Program-made: the position numbers and the translations under genes | The notes under the pieces: generated by a model | Seen by the model: only the letters and a program-made list of their open reading frames with translations | The model's database searches: none | What the model was told of the DNA's origin: nothing | Part shown: positions 42,390 to 51,180 of the stretch, piece by piece | How positions within the stretch are numbered: the stretch's first letter is position 1 | Layout of the letters: every line of letters starts with the position of its first letter | Assembly (NCBI GenBank): GCA_965277895.1 | Contig: CBDIDR010000001.1 | Span: 868,001 to 932,000 of the forward strand | Direction of reading: 5' to 3' | Origin: GCA-2862585 sp965277895 | GTDB taxonomy: Bacteria > Bacteroidota > Bacteroidia > Flavobacteriales > UBA7312 | Length of the DNA stretch: 64,000 nt

Positions 42390-43193
42390 ATGTTATATAA
42401 CCATAATGGTAAAATTTGCGAGACTGTAGAAATAGGAGTGAATAATCGTTCATTTTTATATGGTGATGGACTTTTTGAGCGACTAAGAGTATTTAATGGT
42501 AAGGTTTTCAACCATGATAATCATAAAAATAGACTTAGCTATTCCTTAGAGCAACTGGAGTTAAATTTAGAGATTACTATAGACCAGCTTTTCCATTCAG
42601 TAGAAGAGTTAGTAAAAGAAAATAAGATTGAGTTAAGTAGTAGTGTCAGAATAACAATTTACAGAAATGAGGGAGGTTTATATACGCCTTTTACCAATTC
42701 AGCTTCTTATATTATAGAATCGTCTATTGTTCCTCAGGATTCTTTTGTTTTATCAGATGGATTAAAATTAGGTGTCTATGATAAATACAAAAAGTCATTA
42801 TCAGCAATTTCAAATATTAAAAGCTCTAGTGCCTTACTATATGTTTTAGCTTCTAATAATAAAAGAGAACTTAATATTAATGAATTGCTTCTCCTTAATG
42901 ATTTTGATAGACCAATAGAAGGAACAAATTCCAATATTTTTATTGTTAAAGGAGATAAACTAGTAACACCGCCTTTATCTGAAGGCCCTCTTGCAGGCTG
43001 TATGCGTGCTTTACTTATTGAGCACTTGGAAGCTGTTGAAAGGCCACTTGAAATAAAAGACCTTGAAAATGCAGATGAAATTATTCTAACTAATTGTAAT
43101 GGAGTTCGTTGGATTAGTCACTTTGGTGATAAATCTGATTACATCAATAATAAGACTAAGGAGATAGTAGCTTTTCTAAATACGCTAATTTAA
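42390..43193 (+). CDS. Class IV PLP-dependent aminotransferase
   Basis: The 267-residue fold-type IV PLP enzyme starts with NRSFLYGDGLFERLRVFNGK, the family N-terminal block. The Schiff-base lysine is likely in NIKSSSALLYV, and NELLLLNDFDRPIEGTNSNIFIV carries the glutamate that contacts PLP. Candidates are aminodeoxychorismate lyase (PabC) or branched-chain or D-amino-acid aminotransferase; the short length and the arginine in the FERLRV segment suit PabC, but this is not decisive. It converges with the YqgE gene, overlapping it by 9 bases. Confidence 0.85.
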   Translation: MLYNHNGKICETVEIGVNNRSFLYGDGLFERLRVFNGKVFNHDNHKNRLSYSLEQLELNLEITIDQLFHSVEELVKENKIELSSSVRITIYRNEGGLYTPFTNSASYIIESSIVPQDSFVLSDGLKLGVYDKYKKSLSAISNIKSSSALLYVLASNNKRELNINELLLLNDFDRPIEGTNSNIFIVKGDKLVTPPLSEGPLAGCMRALLIEHLEAVERPLEIKDLENADEIILTNCNGVRWISHFGDKSDYINNKTKEIVAFLNTLI

Positions 43194-43742
43194 TTCAGGA
43201 TCATCGGGCATATTATGCCAAATAGCCAAATCTTTATCCATTTGTTTTATAAACTTTCGCCACATGCGTTTATCGTTATTATTTAGAGCAATTGAGCTAT
43301 CGCTGTTGATTACAATCCAAGCATTTTCTTGTAATTCATATTCCAATTGTCCAGAGCTCCAGCCAGAGTAGCCGATAAAAAATTTCACTTCCGACTCTTT
43401 CACTTCACCATTTCGTATTAATGTTTTAAGTGTTTCAAAATTTCCGCTCCAATATAAGTTATCGGTAACAGCAACAGATTGGTCGATTTTATTTCCTAAT
43501 GAATGTATGAAATGTAAGGTGTTTTTTTCTACTGGACCACCAATGTGAACCTTGGCATTGAAGTTGGGAAAATCATCGATTAAATCGTTAACGGAAAGTT
43601 TAGTGGGTTGATTAAGGATAAAGGCTATACTCTCATTATTGTTATGCTCGGTGAGTAGCAAAACAGATCTTTTAAAATTCAAATCCTCCATACTAGGTTC
43701 TGAAATTAAAAATTGTCCGCGTTTTGCTTGCCTTTTGTTCAT
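43185..43742 (-). CDS. YqgE/AlgH family protein
   Basis: The start is taken at the ATG at 43742 (MNKRQAKRGQFLISEPSM), the standard position just before the conserved GQFLIS; a longer frame to 43793 would extend into the MBL gene. Length is 185 residues. The core PNFNAKVHIGGPVEKNTLHFIHS and FFIGYSGWSSGQLE is the full YqgE domain. The biochemical role of the family is unknown; it has been linked to alginate regulation in Pseudomonas, which has no support here. Confidence 0.93.
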   Translation of the reverse strand: MNKRQAKRGQFLISEPSMEDLNFKRSVLLLTEHNNNESIAFILNQPTKLSVNDLIDDFPNFNAKVHIGGPVEKNTLHFIHSLGNKIDQSVAVTDNLYWSGNFETLKTLIRNGEVKESEVKFFIGYSGWSSGQLEYELQENAWIVINSDSSIALNNNDKRMWRKFIKQMDKDLAIWHNMPDDPELN

Positions 43743-43782
43743 ATTCTCTTTAACGTAATACTTGACTTTTTTGTTGCATAAT

Positions 43783-44622
43783 TTATATGTCACTTAATTT
43801 AAAAGTGTCTTTAAGGCGTACTCCTTTTTCTGTTTTGTGAACTGTACAACATTCGTTGTAGTTATCATGCTGTAAGAAAATAATATAGTCATTATCCGCT
43901 GCTTCATTAAGGAATTTCTCTTTTTCACTAAGAGTTACCAAAGGTTTGGTATCATAGCCCATAACATAGGGTAGAGGAATATGCCCTGTGCTTGGGAGTA
44001 AGTCAGCCGCAAATACAATAGTTTTTCCTTTGTATTGAATGTGTGGTATCATCTGAGCTTCGGTATGTCCATTGACAAAAAGTGTTGAGAAATTATCAAA
44101 TAGTTCACCTTCTTTTTCGACAAATTTAAGGTGTCCGCTTTCTTCTATTGGGATTATGTTTTCTTTTAAAAAAGACGCTTTTTCTCTATTATTTGGCTTA
44201 GTTGCCCATTGCCAGTGGTCTTTGTTACTCCAGTAGTTCGCGTTTTTGAAATTCATTTCAAATCCACTTCTGTCTTTATTCCATTTCACACTTCCACCGC
44301 AGTGGTCAAAATGCAAATGAGTGAGGAATACATCGGTAATGTCATCGCGTGAAAAACCTTGTTTTTTTAAGGAAGAATCTAGATTAACATCGCCATGAAG
44401 GTAATAATGTCTTAAGAACTTATCGTCTTGTTTGTCACCAATTCCATTATCAATTAAAATCAATCGATTGCCATCCTCAATAAGAAGAGAACGCATTGCC
44501 CAAGGGCAAAGATTATTTTCGTCTGCAGGGTTTGTTTTACTCCAAAGTACTTTCGGAACAACGCCAAACATAGCACCACCATCTAATTTAAAATAACCAG
44601 TATCAATTGTATACACTTTCAT
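43783..44622 (-). CDS. MBL-fold metallo-hydrolase
   Basis: The 279-residue protein has the metal motif THLHFDHCGG (His102, His104, Asp106, His107), a later histidine in NGHTEAQM and an aspartate in VFAADLLPST, completing a binuclear zinc site. There is no signal peptide. The layout resembles lactonase/quorum-quenching and glyoxalase-type members, but the substrate cannot be assigned. A TACATTTG box precedes the gene. Confidence 0.9.
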   Translation of the reverse strand: MKVYTIDTGYFKLDGGAMFGVVPKVLWSKTNPADENNLCPWAMRSLLIEDGNRLILIDNGIGDKQDDKFLRHYYLHGDVNLDSSLKKQGFSRDDITDVFLTHLHFDHCGGSVKWNKDRSGFEMNFKNANYWSNKDHWQWATKPNNREKASFLKENIIPIEESGHLKFVEKEGELFDNFSTLFVNGHTEAQMIPHIQYKGKTIVFAADLLPSTGHIPLPYVMGYDTKPLVTLSEKEKFLNEAADNDYIIFLQHDNYNECCTVHKTEKGVRLKDTFKLSDI

Positions 44623-44642
44623 GTTGAAAAGTTTAATTTTTT

Positions 44643-44650
44643 CAAATGTA
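44643..44650 (-). promoter_or_regulatory. Candidate -7 box of the MBL hydrolase gene (TACATTTG)
   Basis: Exact TAnnTTTG match on the minus strand, ending 20 bases before the ATG at 44622. Confidence 0.45.
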
Positions 44651-44694
44651 TAAAATGTTAATTATCTATAATTTACATTTCTAATTTTTTATCA

Positions 44695-46041
44695 ATGAAA
44701 GTACATTTAATCGCAATTGGAGGGAGTGCAATGCACAATATGGCCTTAGCTCTTCATCATAAAGGTTTTGACGTAAGTGGGTCTGATGATGCTATTTTTG
44801 AACCTTCAAAAAGTCGATTAGATTCTCATGGCTTACTGCCTGATATAATGGGTTGGTTTCCTGACAAAATCCATAAAGACTTAGATGCTATTATTCTTGG
44901 AATGCATGCTCGAATTGATAACCCTGAACTGTTAAGGGCTCAGGAGTTAAATATTCCTATTTTCTCATATCCTGAATATATTTATGAGCAATGTAAGACT
45001 AAAAAACGTGTAGTGATAGGAGGTAGTCATGGCAAAACATCCATTACTGCTATGGTATTGCATGTGCTTAATTATATGCAAATGGATTGTGATTTTATGG
45101 TAGGTGCTCAACTGGAAGGCTTTGATACTATGGTAAAGCTTACAAAAGAGGCTCCTGTAATCATTTTAGAAGGCGATGAGTATTTATCTTCACCTATTGA
45201 TAGAAGACCAAAATTTCATTGGTATAAACCTCATATTGCAGTATTAAGTGGTATTGCCTGGGACCATATCAATGTATTTCCGACGTTTGACAACTATGTT
45301 CAACAGTTTAGAATATTTAAAGAGGATGTAAAAGAGGTGCTGATTTACTGTGAAAGCGATGAGGTCTTGAATCAATTGGCAAATGAAAAGTCAAAATGTA
45401 GACTAAAGGCTTATGCTACCCCGCCTCATGAAATTGAAAATGGAGTAAGTTACCTAGTCGATGACAATGAAAGAATTCCACTTATGGTATTTGGTGAACA
45501 TAATTTGCAAAACATGAATGCAGCTCGATTAGTTTGCCAAGAACTAGGCGTTAGTAAGGAACAATTTTATGAGGCTATTCAAAGTTTTAAAGGAGCTTCT
45601 AAACGATTAGAGTTGGTAAGAAAAAATACTGAGTCTGCTATGTATAAGGATTTTGCACATTCTCCATCAAAGCTAAAGGCAACATCAACAGCAATGAAAA
45701 AGCAGTTTGCAAATCGAAAACTTATTGCTTGTATGGAATTGCATACCTTCTCTAGTCTTAATAAAGCTTTTTTGAAGGAGTATAAAGGCTGTATGGATAC
45801 TCCAGATGAAGCCATAGTATTCTTTAGCAAAAAAGCTATAGAGCATAAGAAATTAGAAGAAATAAGTATAAATGAAGTACACCAAGCTTTCGATAGAGAT
45901 GATTTAAAAGTCTTTATAGATGCTAATGAACTAGAAGCTTATTTAATCTCAAAAGATTGGGAAAATAAAAATCTTTTAATGATGAGTTCTGGAAATTTTG
46001 ATGGTTTGGATTTTGATGATTTTTCAGTCAAGTTATTTTAG
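44695..46041 (+). CDS. mpl: Mpl-type murein tripeptide ligase (Mur ligase family)
   Basis: The 448-residue ATP-dependent ligase starts HLIAIGGSAMHNMALALHHKGFDVSGSDD (the nucleotide-binding start of MurC/Mpl), followed by the ATP loop GGSHGKTSITA near residue 109 and FGEHNLQNMNAARLV. The DYAHSPS-like segment here reads KDFAHSPSKL. Mpl reuses released tripeptide by joining it to UDP-MurNAc; MurC itself would lie with the dcw cluster, and the SAMHNMA start favours Mpl. No signs of damage. Confidence 0.85.
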   Translation: MKVHLIAIGGSAMHNMALALHHKGFDVSGSDDAIFEPSKSRLDSHGLLPDIMGWFPDKIHKDLDAIILGMHARIDNPELLRAQELNIPIFSYPEYIYEQCKTKKRVVIGGSHGKTSITAMVLHVLNYMQMDCDFMVGAQLEGFDTMVKLTKEAPVIILEGDEYLSSPIDRRPKFHWYKPHIAVLSGIAWDHINVFPTFDNYVQQFRIFKEDVKEVLIYCESDEVLNQLANEKSKCRLKAYATPPHEIENGVSYLVDDNERIPLMVFGEHNLQNMNAARLVCQELGVSKEQFYEAIQSFKGASKRLELVRKNTESAMYKDFAHSPSKLKATSTAMKKQFANRKLIACMELHTFSSLNKAFLKEYKGCMDTPDEAIVFFSKKAIEHKKLEEISINEVHQAFDRDDLKVFIDANELEAYLISKDWENKNLLMMSSGNFDGLDFDDFSVKLF

Positions 46042-46042
46042 A

Positions 46043-46360
46043 TTACCATAAATAACCATTTGTATTTTCTCGTTCATAATTATTTCCATAAATTACAATT
46101 ATAGCGACAAGACACAGTAAAAATACCATTCTTGTTATGAAGCCTTTCCAAGAAGAGCGTATTTTATCTTTATCTTCTATAACGTAGCAGATTAAAACGC
46201 CTGTAATTCCGAGTAGAAGGCCGATTAAATAACCGCTAAAATCGAATTTTTTAGTAGTTTCTCTGGCAACTATTTCAATTACTTCTTGATTAACTGGGAA
46301 AGAGGCATAAGCCAATACATAAAAAGAAATGAAAAATAGAAGTATGAAAGATTTTTTCAT
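46043..46360 (-). CDS. Small membrane protein with ASFPV leader
   Basis: The 105-residue protein has a signal-like N-terminus ending AYASFPV, then two predicted helices (FSGYLIGLLLGITGVLICYV and MVFLLCLVAIIVIY). The leader motif is shared with the TM2 protein encoded next to it, suggesting a related processing or origin. No family is assigned. A TATATTTG box lies 7 bases before its ATG. Confidence 0.7.
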   Translation of the reverse strand: MKKSFILLFFISFYVLAYASFPVNQEVIEIVARETTKKFDFSGYLIGLLLGITGVLICYVIEDKDKIRSSWKGFITRMVFLLCLVAIIVIYGNNYERENTNGYLW

Positions 46361-46367
46361 AGTCTAG

Positions 46368-46375
46368 CAAATATA
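46368..46375 (-). promoter_or_regulatory. Candidate -7 box of the ASFPV membrane gene (TATATTTG)
   Basis: Exact TAnnTTTG match on the minus strand with 7 bases before the ATG at 46360; a leaderless transcript separate from the upstream TM2 gene is predicted. Confidence 0.45.
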
Positions 46376-46412
46376 ATTATTAGAAAATAAAAAAATCTTT
46401 CTTTAAATTAAT

Positions 46413-46721
46413 TTACAATCGCATTTTACCTCTAGCAATTTTAATAAGATCAATCAATGCCCAAACACCACACCCTCCAGCGGTTAACAGCATTAATATC
46501 CCGTTTGCAACATCTCCCATTGCAAACCTATGAACTCCTAATGCTCCAAAAAAGAAACAAAGAATAAACAATGTCCAGTCAACATCTGATGAGGTTGTAG
46601 AAGGGGCTTCTGGTGAAACTACTACCTCAGTAGCAACAGACTCATTTGATACTGGAAAAGATGCATAAGTAAGTGTGCTGACTGATACGAATGCTAAAAT
46701 GATAAATAAAAACTTTTTCAT
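46413..46721 (-). CDS. TM2-domain protein with signal peptide
   Basis: The 102-residue protein has a signal-like segment ending TYASFPV, a short linker rich in Ser, Thr, Glu and Val, then the TM2 domain: two helices around LGVHRFAMGDVANGILMLLT and GCGVWALIDLIKI with a basic tail. The function of TM2 proteins in bacteria is unknown. The neighbour encoding a DUF2752 protein is a common partner in this phylum. Confidence 0.88.
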   Translation of the reverse strand: MKKFLFIILAFVSVSTLTYASFPVSNESVATEVVVSPEAPSTTSSDVDWTLFILCFFFGALGVHRFAMGDVANGILMLLTAGGCGVWALIDLIKIARGKMRL

Positions 46722-46771
46722 AATTGGTTGTTTTGGTTAATTGCTTCAATATTAATAAAAATTATTAACTA

Positions 46772-47062
46772 TTATTTTTTGATTTTTTTAATAAGATTAT
46801 TTAAGGTTTGAACATACGAAATCACTAAAAGTGGAAAAACAATAAATGATAATTTATTGAACTCAAGAGCGGTTTTAAAATCTAGATGTATTAAATGTTG
46901 AATGGCTCTTGTTAAACCACATGCGTAGCAGTTTGTGTCGAAAATAAGTACTGACAAACAAATAGATTGACCAGAATCGAAATAGGTTGCAGGTAATATA
47001 ATTAATACTATAGGTACTAATAACAAAACAAATAATTGAAGCTTGAAAAGGTTTTTTATCAT
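46772..47062 (-). CDS. DUF2752 membrane protein
   Basis: The 96-residue protein has hydrophobic ends (about residues 8-27 and 71-88) and the DUF2752 core CYACGLTRAIQHLIHLDF with two conserved cysteines followed by a basic and acidic segment and ALEFN. The role is unknown. It is the first gene of the DUF2752-TM2 minus-strand pair, divergent from a secreted-protein gene. Confidence 0.85.
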   Translation of the reverse strand: MIKNLFKLQLFVLLLVPIVLIILPATYFDSGQSICLSVLIFDTNCYACGLTRAIQHLIHLDFKTALEFNKLSFIVFPLLVISYVQTLNNLIKKIKK

Positions 47063-47131
47063 TATCTAAATATAAATTTATTCTCGTATTACTTACCTCT
47101 CATTTGCAATAAATTTCGGTTATTTGATAAT

Positions 47132-47935
47132 ATGAAATACATTTTCTTTTTAATATTTATTCCAAGCCTCTTATTTTCTCAATCTCAAAATGATTATATG
47201 GGCTTTTTATTCATTGAAAATGCCCGACCTATTAGCTACAGAATCATATTCGATAATGATAATGGTGTTTTGAATGGATATTCCATCACGGGTATTGGAA
47301 CTAATTTTGAAACTAAGAGTGAAATTAATGGAAGTATTTCAAAGAAGAAATTAGAGTTGAAGGAATTTCAAGTGATTTCTACTTTATCTGAAGAGCCTAT
47401 CAGTAATTTTTGTTTTGTAGAGTTAGAGGCTAATAGAAAGAGTAAGAAAACATTTGAAGGGAGTTTCAAAGGGTACTATTTGAATGGCGATATGTGTGCC
47501 AGTGGCACGATTATTATTTCTGAAAAAGCAAAGCTAGAAAAACAGATTGCTAAGGTTCAGAAAATTCAAGAGATTATTACTAAAAGAAATGATAATCATC
47601 TAACTGTACTCAAATCTGGAGATGAACATTCGATTGAGTGGACTAACAAAAAATTCAAAATGCAGATGTGGGATTCAGCCATTGAAGATAACGATAGGAT
47701 GTCTGTAATTATTAATGGCGAAAAAATATTATCAAATCACCCCATGCAGAACAAAAAGAAGTCAATCACATACAAACTTTTGGAAGGTGAAAATACTGTC
47801 CAAATTATCGCCGAAAACGAAGGAGAAATAGTCAATAACACCACAAGAATAGAGTTGATAGACAAAGACAACAAACACGCAATTCTATCCGAATTACAAG
47901 TGGGTAAGAAAATTACGTTAAAACTAATACACTAA
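47132..47935 (+). CDS. Secreted protein, family unknown
   Basis: The start is placed at the ATG at 47132 because it opens a clear signal peptide (KYIFFLIFIPSLLFSQ); the frame continues upstream but would overlap the divergent DUF2752 gene. The 267-residue product is mostly beta-rich with a Lys/Glu-rich middle (~150-190). Nothing in it matches a family I recognise. It converges with rho, with six bases between the stops. Confidence 0.72.
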   Translation: MKYIFFLIFIPSLLFSQSQNDYMGFLFIENARPISYRIIFDNDNGVLNGYSITGIGTNFETKSEINGSISKKKLELKEFQVISTLSEEPISNFCFVELEANRKSKKTFEGSFKGYYLNGDMCASGTIIISEKAKLEKQIAKVQKIQEIITKRNDNHLTVLKSGDEHSIEWTNKKFKMQMWDSAIEDNDRMSVIINGEKILSNHPMQNKKKSITYKLLEGENTVQIIAENEGEIVNNTTRIELIDKDNKHAILSELQVGKKITLKLIH

Positions 47936-47941
47936 TTAGCA

Positions 47942-49387
47942 CTAGCTGTTCATCGTTACAATGAACTCTTCATTAGTTTCAGTTCTTAGTAATCTATCTC
48001 TCATAAATTCGATTGATTCTACTGGAGTCATATCTGCAAGGTGATTTCTTAGTACCCATATTTTTTGCGTCAATTCTTTTCCTAGTAATAAATCTTCTCT
48101 TCGTGTACTTGAAGAAGTAACATCGATAGCAGGGTATATACGTCTGTTAGATATTTTTCTATCTAACTGTAGTTCCATATTACCTGTACCTTTAAATTCT
48201 TCGAAAATTACTTCGTCCATCTTACTTCCTGTTTCAGTAAGAGCAGTTGCAAGAATAGTTAATGACCCACCATTTTCTATTTTTCTAGCAGCACCAAAGA
48301 AACGTTTTGGCTTCTGAAGAGCATTTGCATCCACACCACCAGTAAGAATTTTACCTGATGCTGGTTGAACGGTATTGTACGCTCTAGCTAGCCTAGTAAT
48401 AGAGTCTAAGAGAATAACTACGTCATGTCCGCACTCTACCAATCGTTTTGCTTTTTCAAGTACGATATTTGCGATTCTAACGTGGCGGTCAGCCGGCTCA
48501 TCAAATGTGGAAGCAATAACTTCAGCATTTACATTTCTTGCCATATCCGTCACCTCTTCAGGACGCTCATCAACAAGTAAAATCATTAAGTACGCTTCAG
48601 GATGATTGGCTGCAATAGCGTTCGCTACTTCCTTTAATAGAACTGTTTTACCAGTTTTTGGCTGGGCAACAATTAATCCTCTTTGTCCTTTTCCAATAGG
48701 AGCGAATAAATCAATCATTCGAGTAGATAATGAGCTTTTGCCATTATCTATAAGTTTGAATTTCTCGTCTGGGAATAAAGGGGTTAAAAATTCAAAAGGA
48801 ACCCTGTCTCTTACGATGTTAGGGTCTCTTCCATTAATTTTATTCACTTTAATTAAAGGAAAGTACTTTTCGCCTTTTTTAGGAGGTCTAACGGTACCTT
48901 TTACGGTGTCACCAGTTTTCAATCCAAAGAGTCTAACTTGTGAGTGAGAAACATAAATATCATCCGGAGAACTTAGGTAATGGTAATCTGACGAACGAAG
49001 GAATCCAAAGCCGTCAGGCATCATTTCTAAAACACCCTCAGCTGTTACAATTCCATCAAATTCAAAATCATCTTGCGGACGATTTTTGTTGTTATTGTTG
49101 TGGTTTGGATTATTCTTCTTCTTGTTGTTATTACTGTTGTTGCCGTTATTATTACTGCTATTGTTGTTACCTTTATTGATATTATTATGCTTTGGCTTAT
49201 TTTGCGTAACCTTCTTTTTAGCTTCCTCTGTCTTTTTTTCAAGTGATAATTGAGTAGCTTGAACGTCTAAGATTTCATAAACTAGCTCTTGTTTTTTGAG
49301 CTTCTGATATCTAGGTACGCCTAGTGTTTTTGCAATTTCTTTAAGTTCAGGTAATAATTTTTTGTTTAATGTGTGTATATCAATCAT
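47942..49387 (-). CDS. rho: Transcription termination factor Rho with Asn-rich insert
   Basis: Hexameric RNA helicase that ends transcription, 481 residues. Rho_N helical domain (~1-45), an Asn/Lys-rich low-complexity stretch (~61-104, with 23 Asn among residues 63-102), the RNA-binding cold-shock-like domain (~112-185) and the ATPase (~195-470) with Walker A AQPKTGKT at 241-248 and MILLVDERPEEV. The insert is typical of Bacteroidota Rho; in Bacteroides thetaiotaomicron the disordered region of Rho drives condensate formation. The 169-base upstream region is AT-rich with no exact TAnnTTTG box. Confidence 0.96.
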   Translation of the reverse strand: MIDIHTLNKKLLPELKEIAKTLGVPRYQKLKKQELVYEILDVQATQLSLEKKTEEAKKKVTQNKPKHNNINKGNNNSSNNNGNNSNNNKKKNNPNHNNNNKNRPQDDFEFDGIVTAEGVLEMMPDGFGFLRSSDYHYLSSPDDIYVSHSQVRLFGLKTGDTVKGTVRPPKKGEKYFPLIKVNKINGRDPNIVRDRVPFEFLTPLFPDEKFKLIDNGKSSLSTRMIDLFAPIGKGQRGLIVAQPKTGKTVLLKEVANAIAANHPEAYLMILLVDERPEEVTDMARNVNAEVIASTFDEPADRHVRIANIVLEKAKRLVECGHDVVILLDSITRLARAYNTVQPASGKILTGGVDANALQKPKRFFGAARKIENGGSLTILATALTETGSKMDEVIFEEFKGTGNMELQLDRKISNRRIYPAIDVTSSSTRREDLLLGKELTQKIWVLRNHLADMTPVESIEFMRDRLLRTETNEEFIVTMNS

Positions 49388-49556
49388 TTGATATTAATGT
49401 TTTGTTGAAGTAATTTATAAGAAAAAAGTGGGTGTTTTATTTATAAAGTTAGCCTAAGATGGCTTTCTTGAGTGCAATAATACTAATTATTTGTATTAAA
49501 ACAAGTTTAGAGTTTAATTTTAATGATTTAATTTTACACCTTATAATTTTACTGTT

Positions 49557-49946
49557 ATGATTCAAAGAGTTCAGACCATTTACCTATTCTTCGCAATACT
49601 TTTTATGCTAGCAATTACCTATTTCTTAGCCGTTACAGTTGATGCTAATAACAATCTGAGTTATACTTACGACTCTATATATGCTCACCTTACGATATTG
49701 ATTTCCTCTTTCTTGTTACTCTATTCTATTTTTCAGTTTAAAAACAGGAAAAAACAATTATTGCTTAATCAGGTTTCAAAATTGTTTCTATCAGCTACAT
49801 TTTTCATCTTATTTTTCTCAAAAGGGGAGAGTATGCCACAAGAAGGTATGTTTGTTTTTATTATCCCTTACGTATTGATTCTTATTGCTAATCGATTTAT
49901 CAAAAAAGACGAATCTTTGGTTCAATCTGCGGATAGATTGCGTTAA
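49557..49946 (+). CDS. DUF4293 membrane protein
   Basis: The 129-residue protein starts MIQRVQTIYLFFAILFM and ends with a charged SADRLR tail, both hallmarks of DUF4293. Four hydrophobic segments are visible. The role is unknown. It is commonly found next to rho in Bacteroidota, as here, where it is divergent from it. It overlaps the convergent phosphoesterase gene by 4 bases. Confidence 0.92.
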   Translation: MIQRVQTIYLFFAILFMLAITYFLAVTVDANNNLSYTYDSIYAHLTILISSFLLLYSIFQFKNRKKQLLLNQVSKLFLSATFFILFFSKGESMPQEGMFVFIIPYVLILIANRFIKKDESLVQSADRLR

Positions 49947-50434
49947 TTTTTATCCAGTTCTATCAGCTCCAAGTTTTTGATATCTCCTTTAATTATATCA
50001 AATCGAAGCATTGTAATGGATTTGTGAATTCCATATTTTCCAGCAGCTCCTGGATTCATGTGAAGTAAGTCGCGGTTTTTGTCGTACATCACCTTTAGAA
50101 TGTGCGAGTGTCCGCAGATAAACAGTTTCGGGCAATTTTTGTCGAGTTCTTCTCTTATAGCAGGTGTATATTTGTAGGGATAACCACCTATGTGCGTAAT
50201 CCAAACATCTACGCCTTGACAATTGAAGCGTAAATCTTTAGGGCAAATACTTCTGATTTTATGATTATCAATATTCCCATGTACGGCTTTGGTTGGTTTG
50301 AAGGCATTTAGCTTATCGATGACCTCTTCAGAGCCAATATCTCCTGCGTGCCAAATTTCGTCACAATCCTTAAAATGCTCAAAAACCTTTGGGTGTAAGT
50401 ATGAGTGCGTATCTGAAAGAAGACCTATCTTCAT
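49943..50434 (-). CDS. YfcE-type metallophosphoesterase
   Basis: The 163-residue protein has the binuclear metal motifs LLSDTHSYLHP (Asp7, His9), AGDIGS, GNIDNHK in place of the usual GNCD, and ICGHSH near the C-terminus. Small phosphodiesterases of the YfcE/MJ0936 type act on cyclic nucleotides or related phosphodiesters. It follows batE with a 4-base overlap and may be carried along in the bat transcript. Confidence 0.9.
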   Translation of the reverse strand: MKIGLLSDTHSYLHPKVFEHFKDCDEIWHAGDIGSEEVIDKLNAFKPTKAVHGNIDNHKIRSICPKDLRFNCQGVDVWITHIGGYPYKYTPAIREELDKNCPKLFICGHSHILKVMYDKNRDLLHMNPGAAGKYGIHKSITMLRFDIIKGDIKNLELIELDKN

Positions 50435-51180
50435 TTGATTAATCTAATTTCAGAGGCTTTAATGTAAGCCGTTTGACCGTCTTCCAAATGAATAAACACA
50501 ACATCATTATTTTCTGTAGTGGTGAATATTTCTTTTACAATGGCTTTATTTCCTGCTTTAACCAAACCGAAATCAGATTTTAAACTTGTAGAGGAGTATA
50601 ATTTAGAGTCAGTCATTACAATCCCAGAAACTTTATTTTGTTTGTTATTAGCAGAGACCATTGCAAATGCAAAAATTAGACAAAGGATTATTGAACTTAT
50701 CATGGCGTTAAAAATCCATTTTTTTCTGTTTCTAGTAAATAGGACAATAAAGATACAGATTGACCAAACAGATATGATTAAAAGAACCGACCACCAGTTC
50801 AAGTTTAAGGAAGAAGAAAACAGATTCCACCAGTTTACGTAGAACAGTCTAGGAATAGGCTCAATCATTTCTATTCTGTTTCTGGCTAATTCTAGATTGT
50901 TTAGACATGACTTATTCCTTTTATCTAGAAGTAAAGCTTTTTCAAAGTAGAGGATGCTTTTCGGTATTTTGCCAAACTGAAAATAGCTATTTCCTAGGTT
51001 ATAGTAGAGCTCAAAAGAGACGTAGTTAGAATCTAATATTTGATTGTAAGAATCAATTGCGTCAGCGTATTGCTCTTCAAAGTAATGTGCATTGCCTTTT
51101 AAGAATAGACTATCCAAGTATGAATTGGCTTTCACTGAAGCCGCAAAAAATAGTAATACGATTGTTATTTTAAGTCTCAT
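50431..51180 (-). CDS. batE: BatE-like TPR and SH3-domain protein
   Basis: The 249-residue protein has a signal peptide (1-~18), a TPR block around residues 25-105, two membrane segments near 130-180 and a C-terminal SH3-like domain (~185-249, DGQTAYIKASEIRLI). This fits BatE of the aerotolerance operon. It overlaps batD by 4 bases. Confidence 0.85.
   Translation of the reverse strand: MRLKITIVLLFFAASVKANSYLDSLFLKGNAHYFEEQYADAIDSYNQILDSNYVSFELYYNLGNSYFQFGKIPKSILYFEKALLLDKRNKSCLNNLELARNRIEMIEPIPRLFYVNWWNLFSSSLNLNWWSVLLIISVWSICIFIVLFTRNRKKWIFNAMISSIILCLIFAFAMVSANNKQNKVSGIVMTDSKLYSSTSLKSDFGLVKAGNKAIVKEIFTTTENNDVVFIHLEDGQTAYIKASEIRLIK

Noticed and set aside
48940..49242. Cys/Tyr-rich plus-strand and Ile/Thr-rich minus-strand frames over the rho insert
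   Set aside because: Shadows of the Asn-codon-rich rho insert in other frames.
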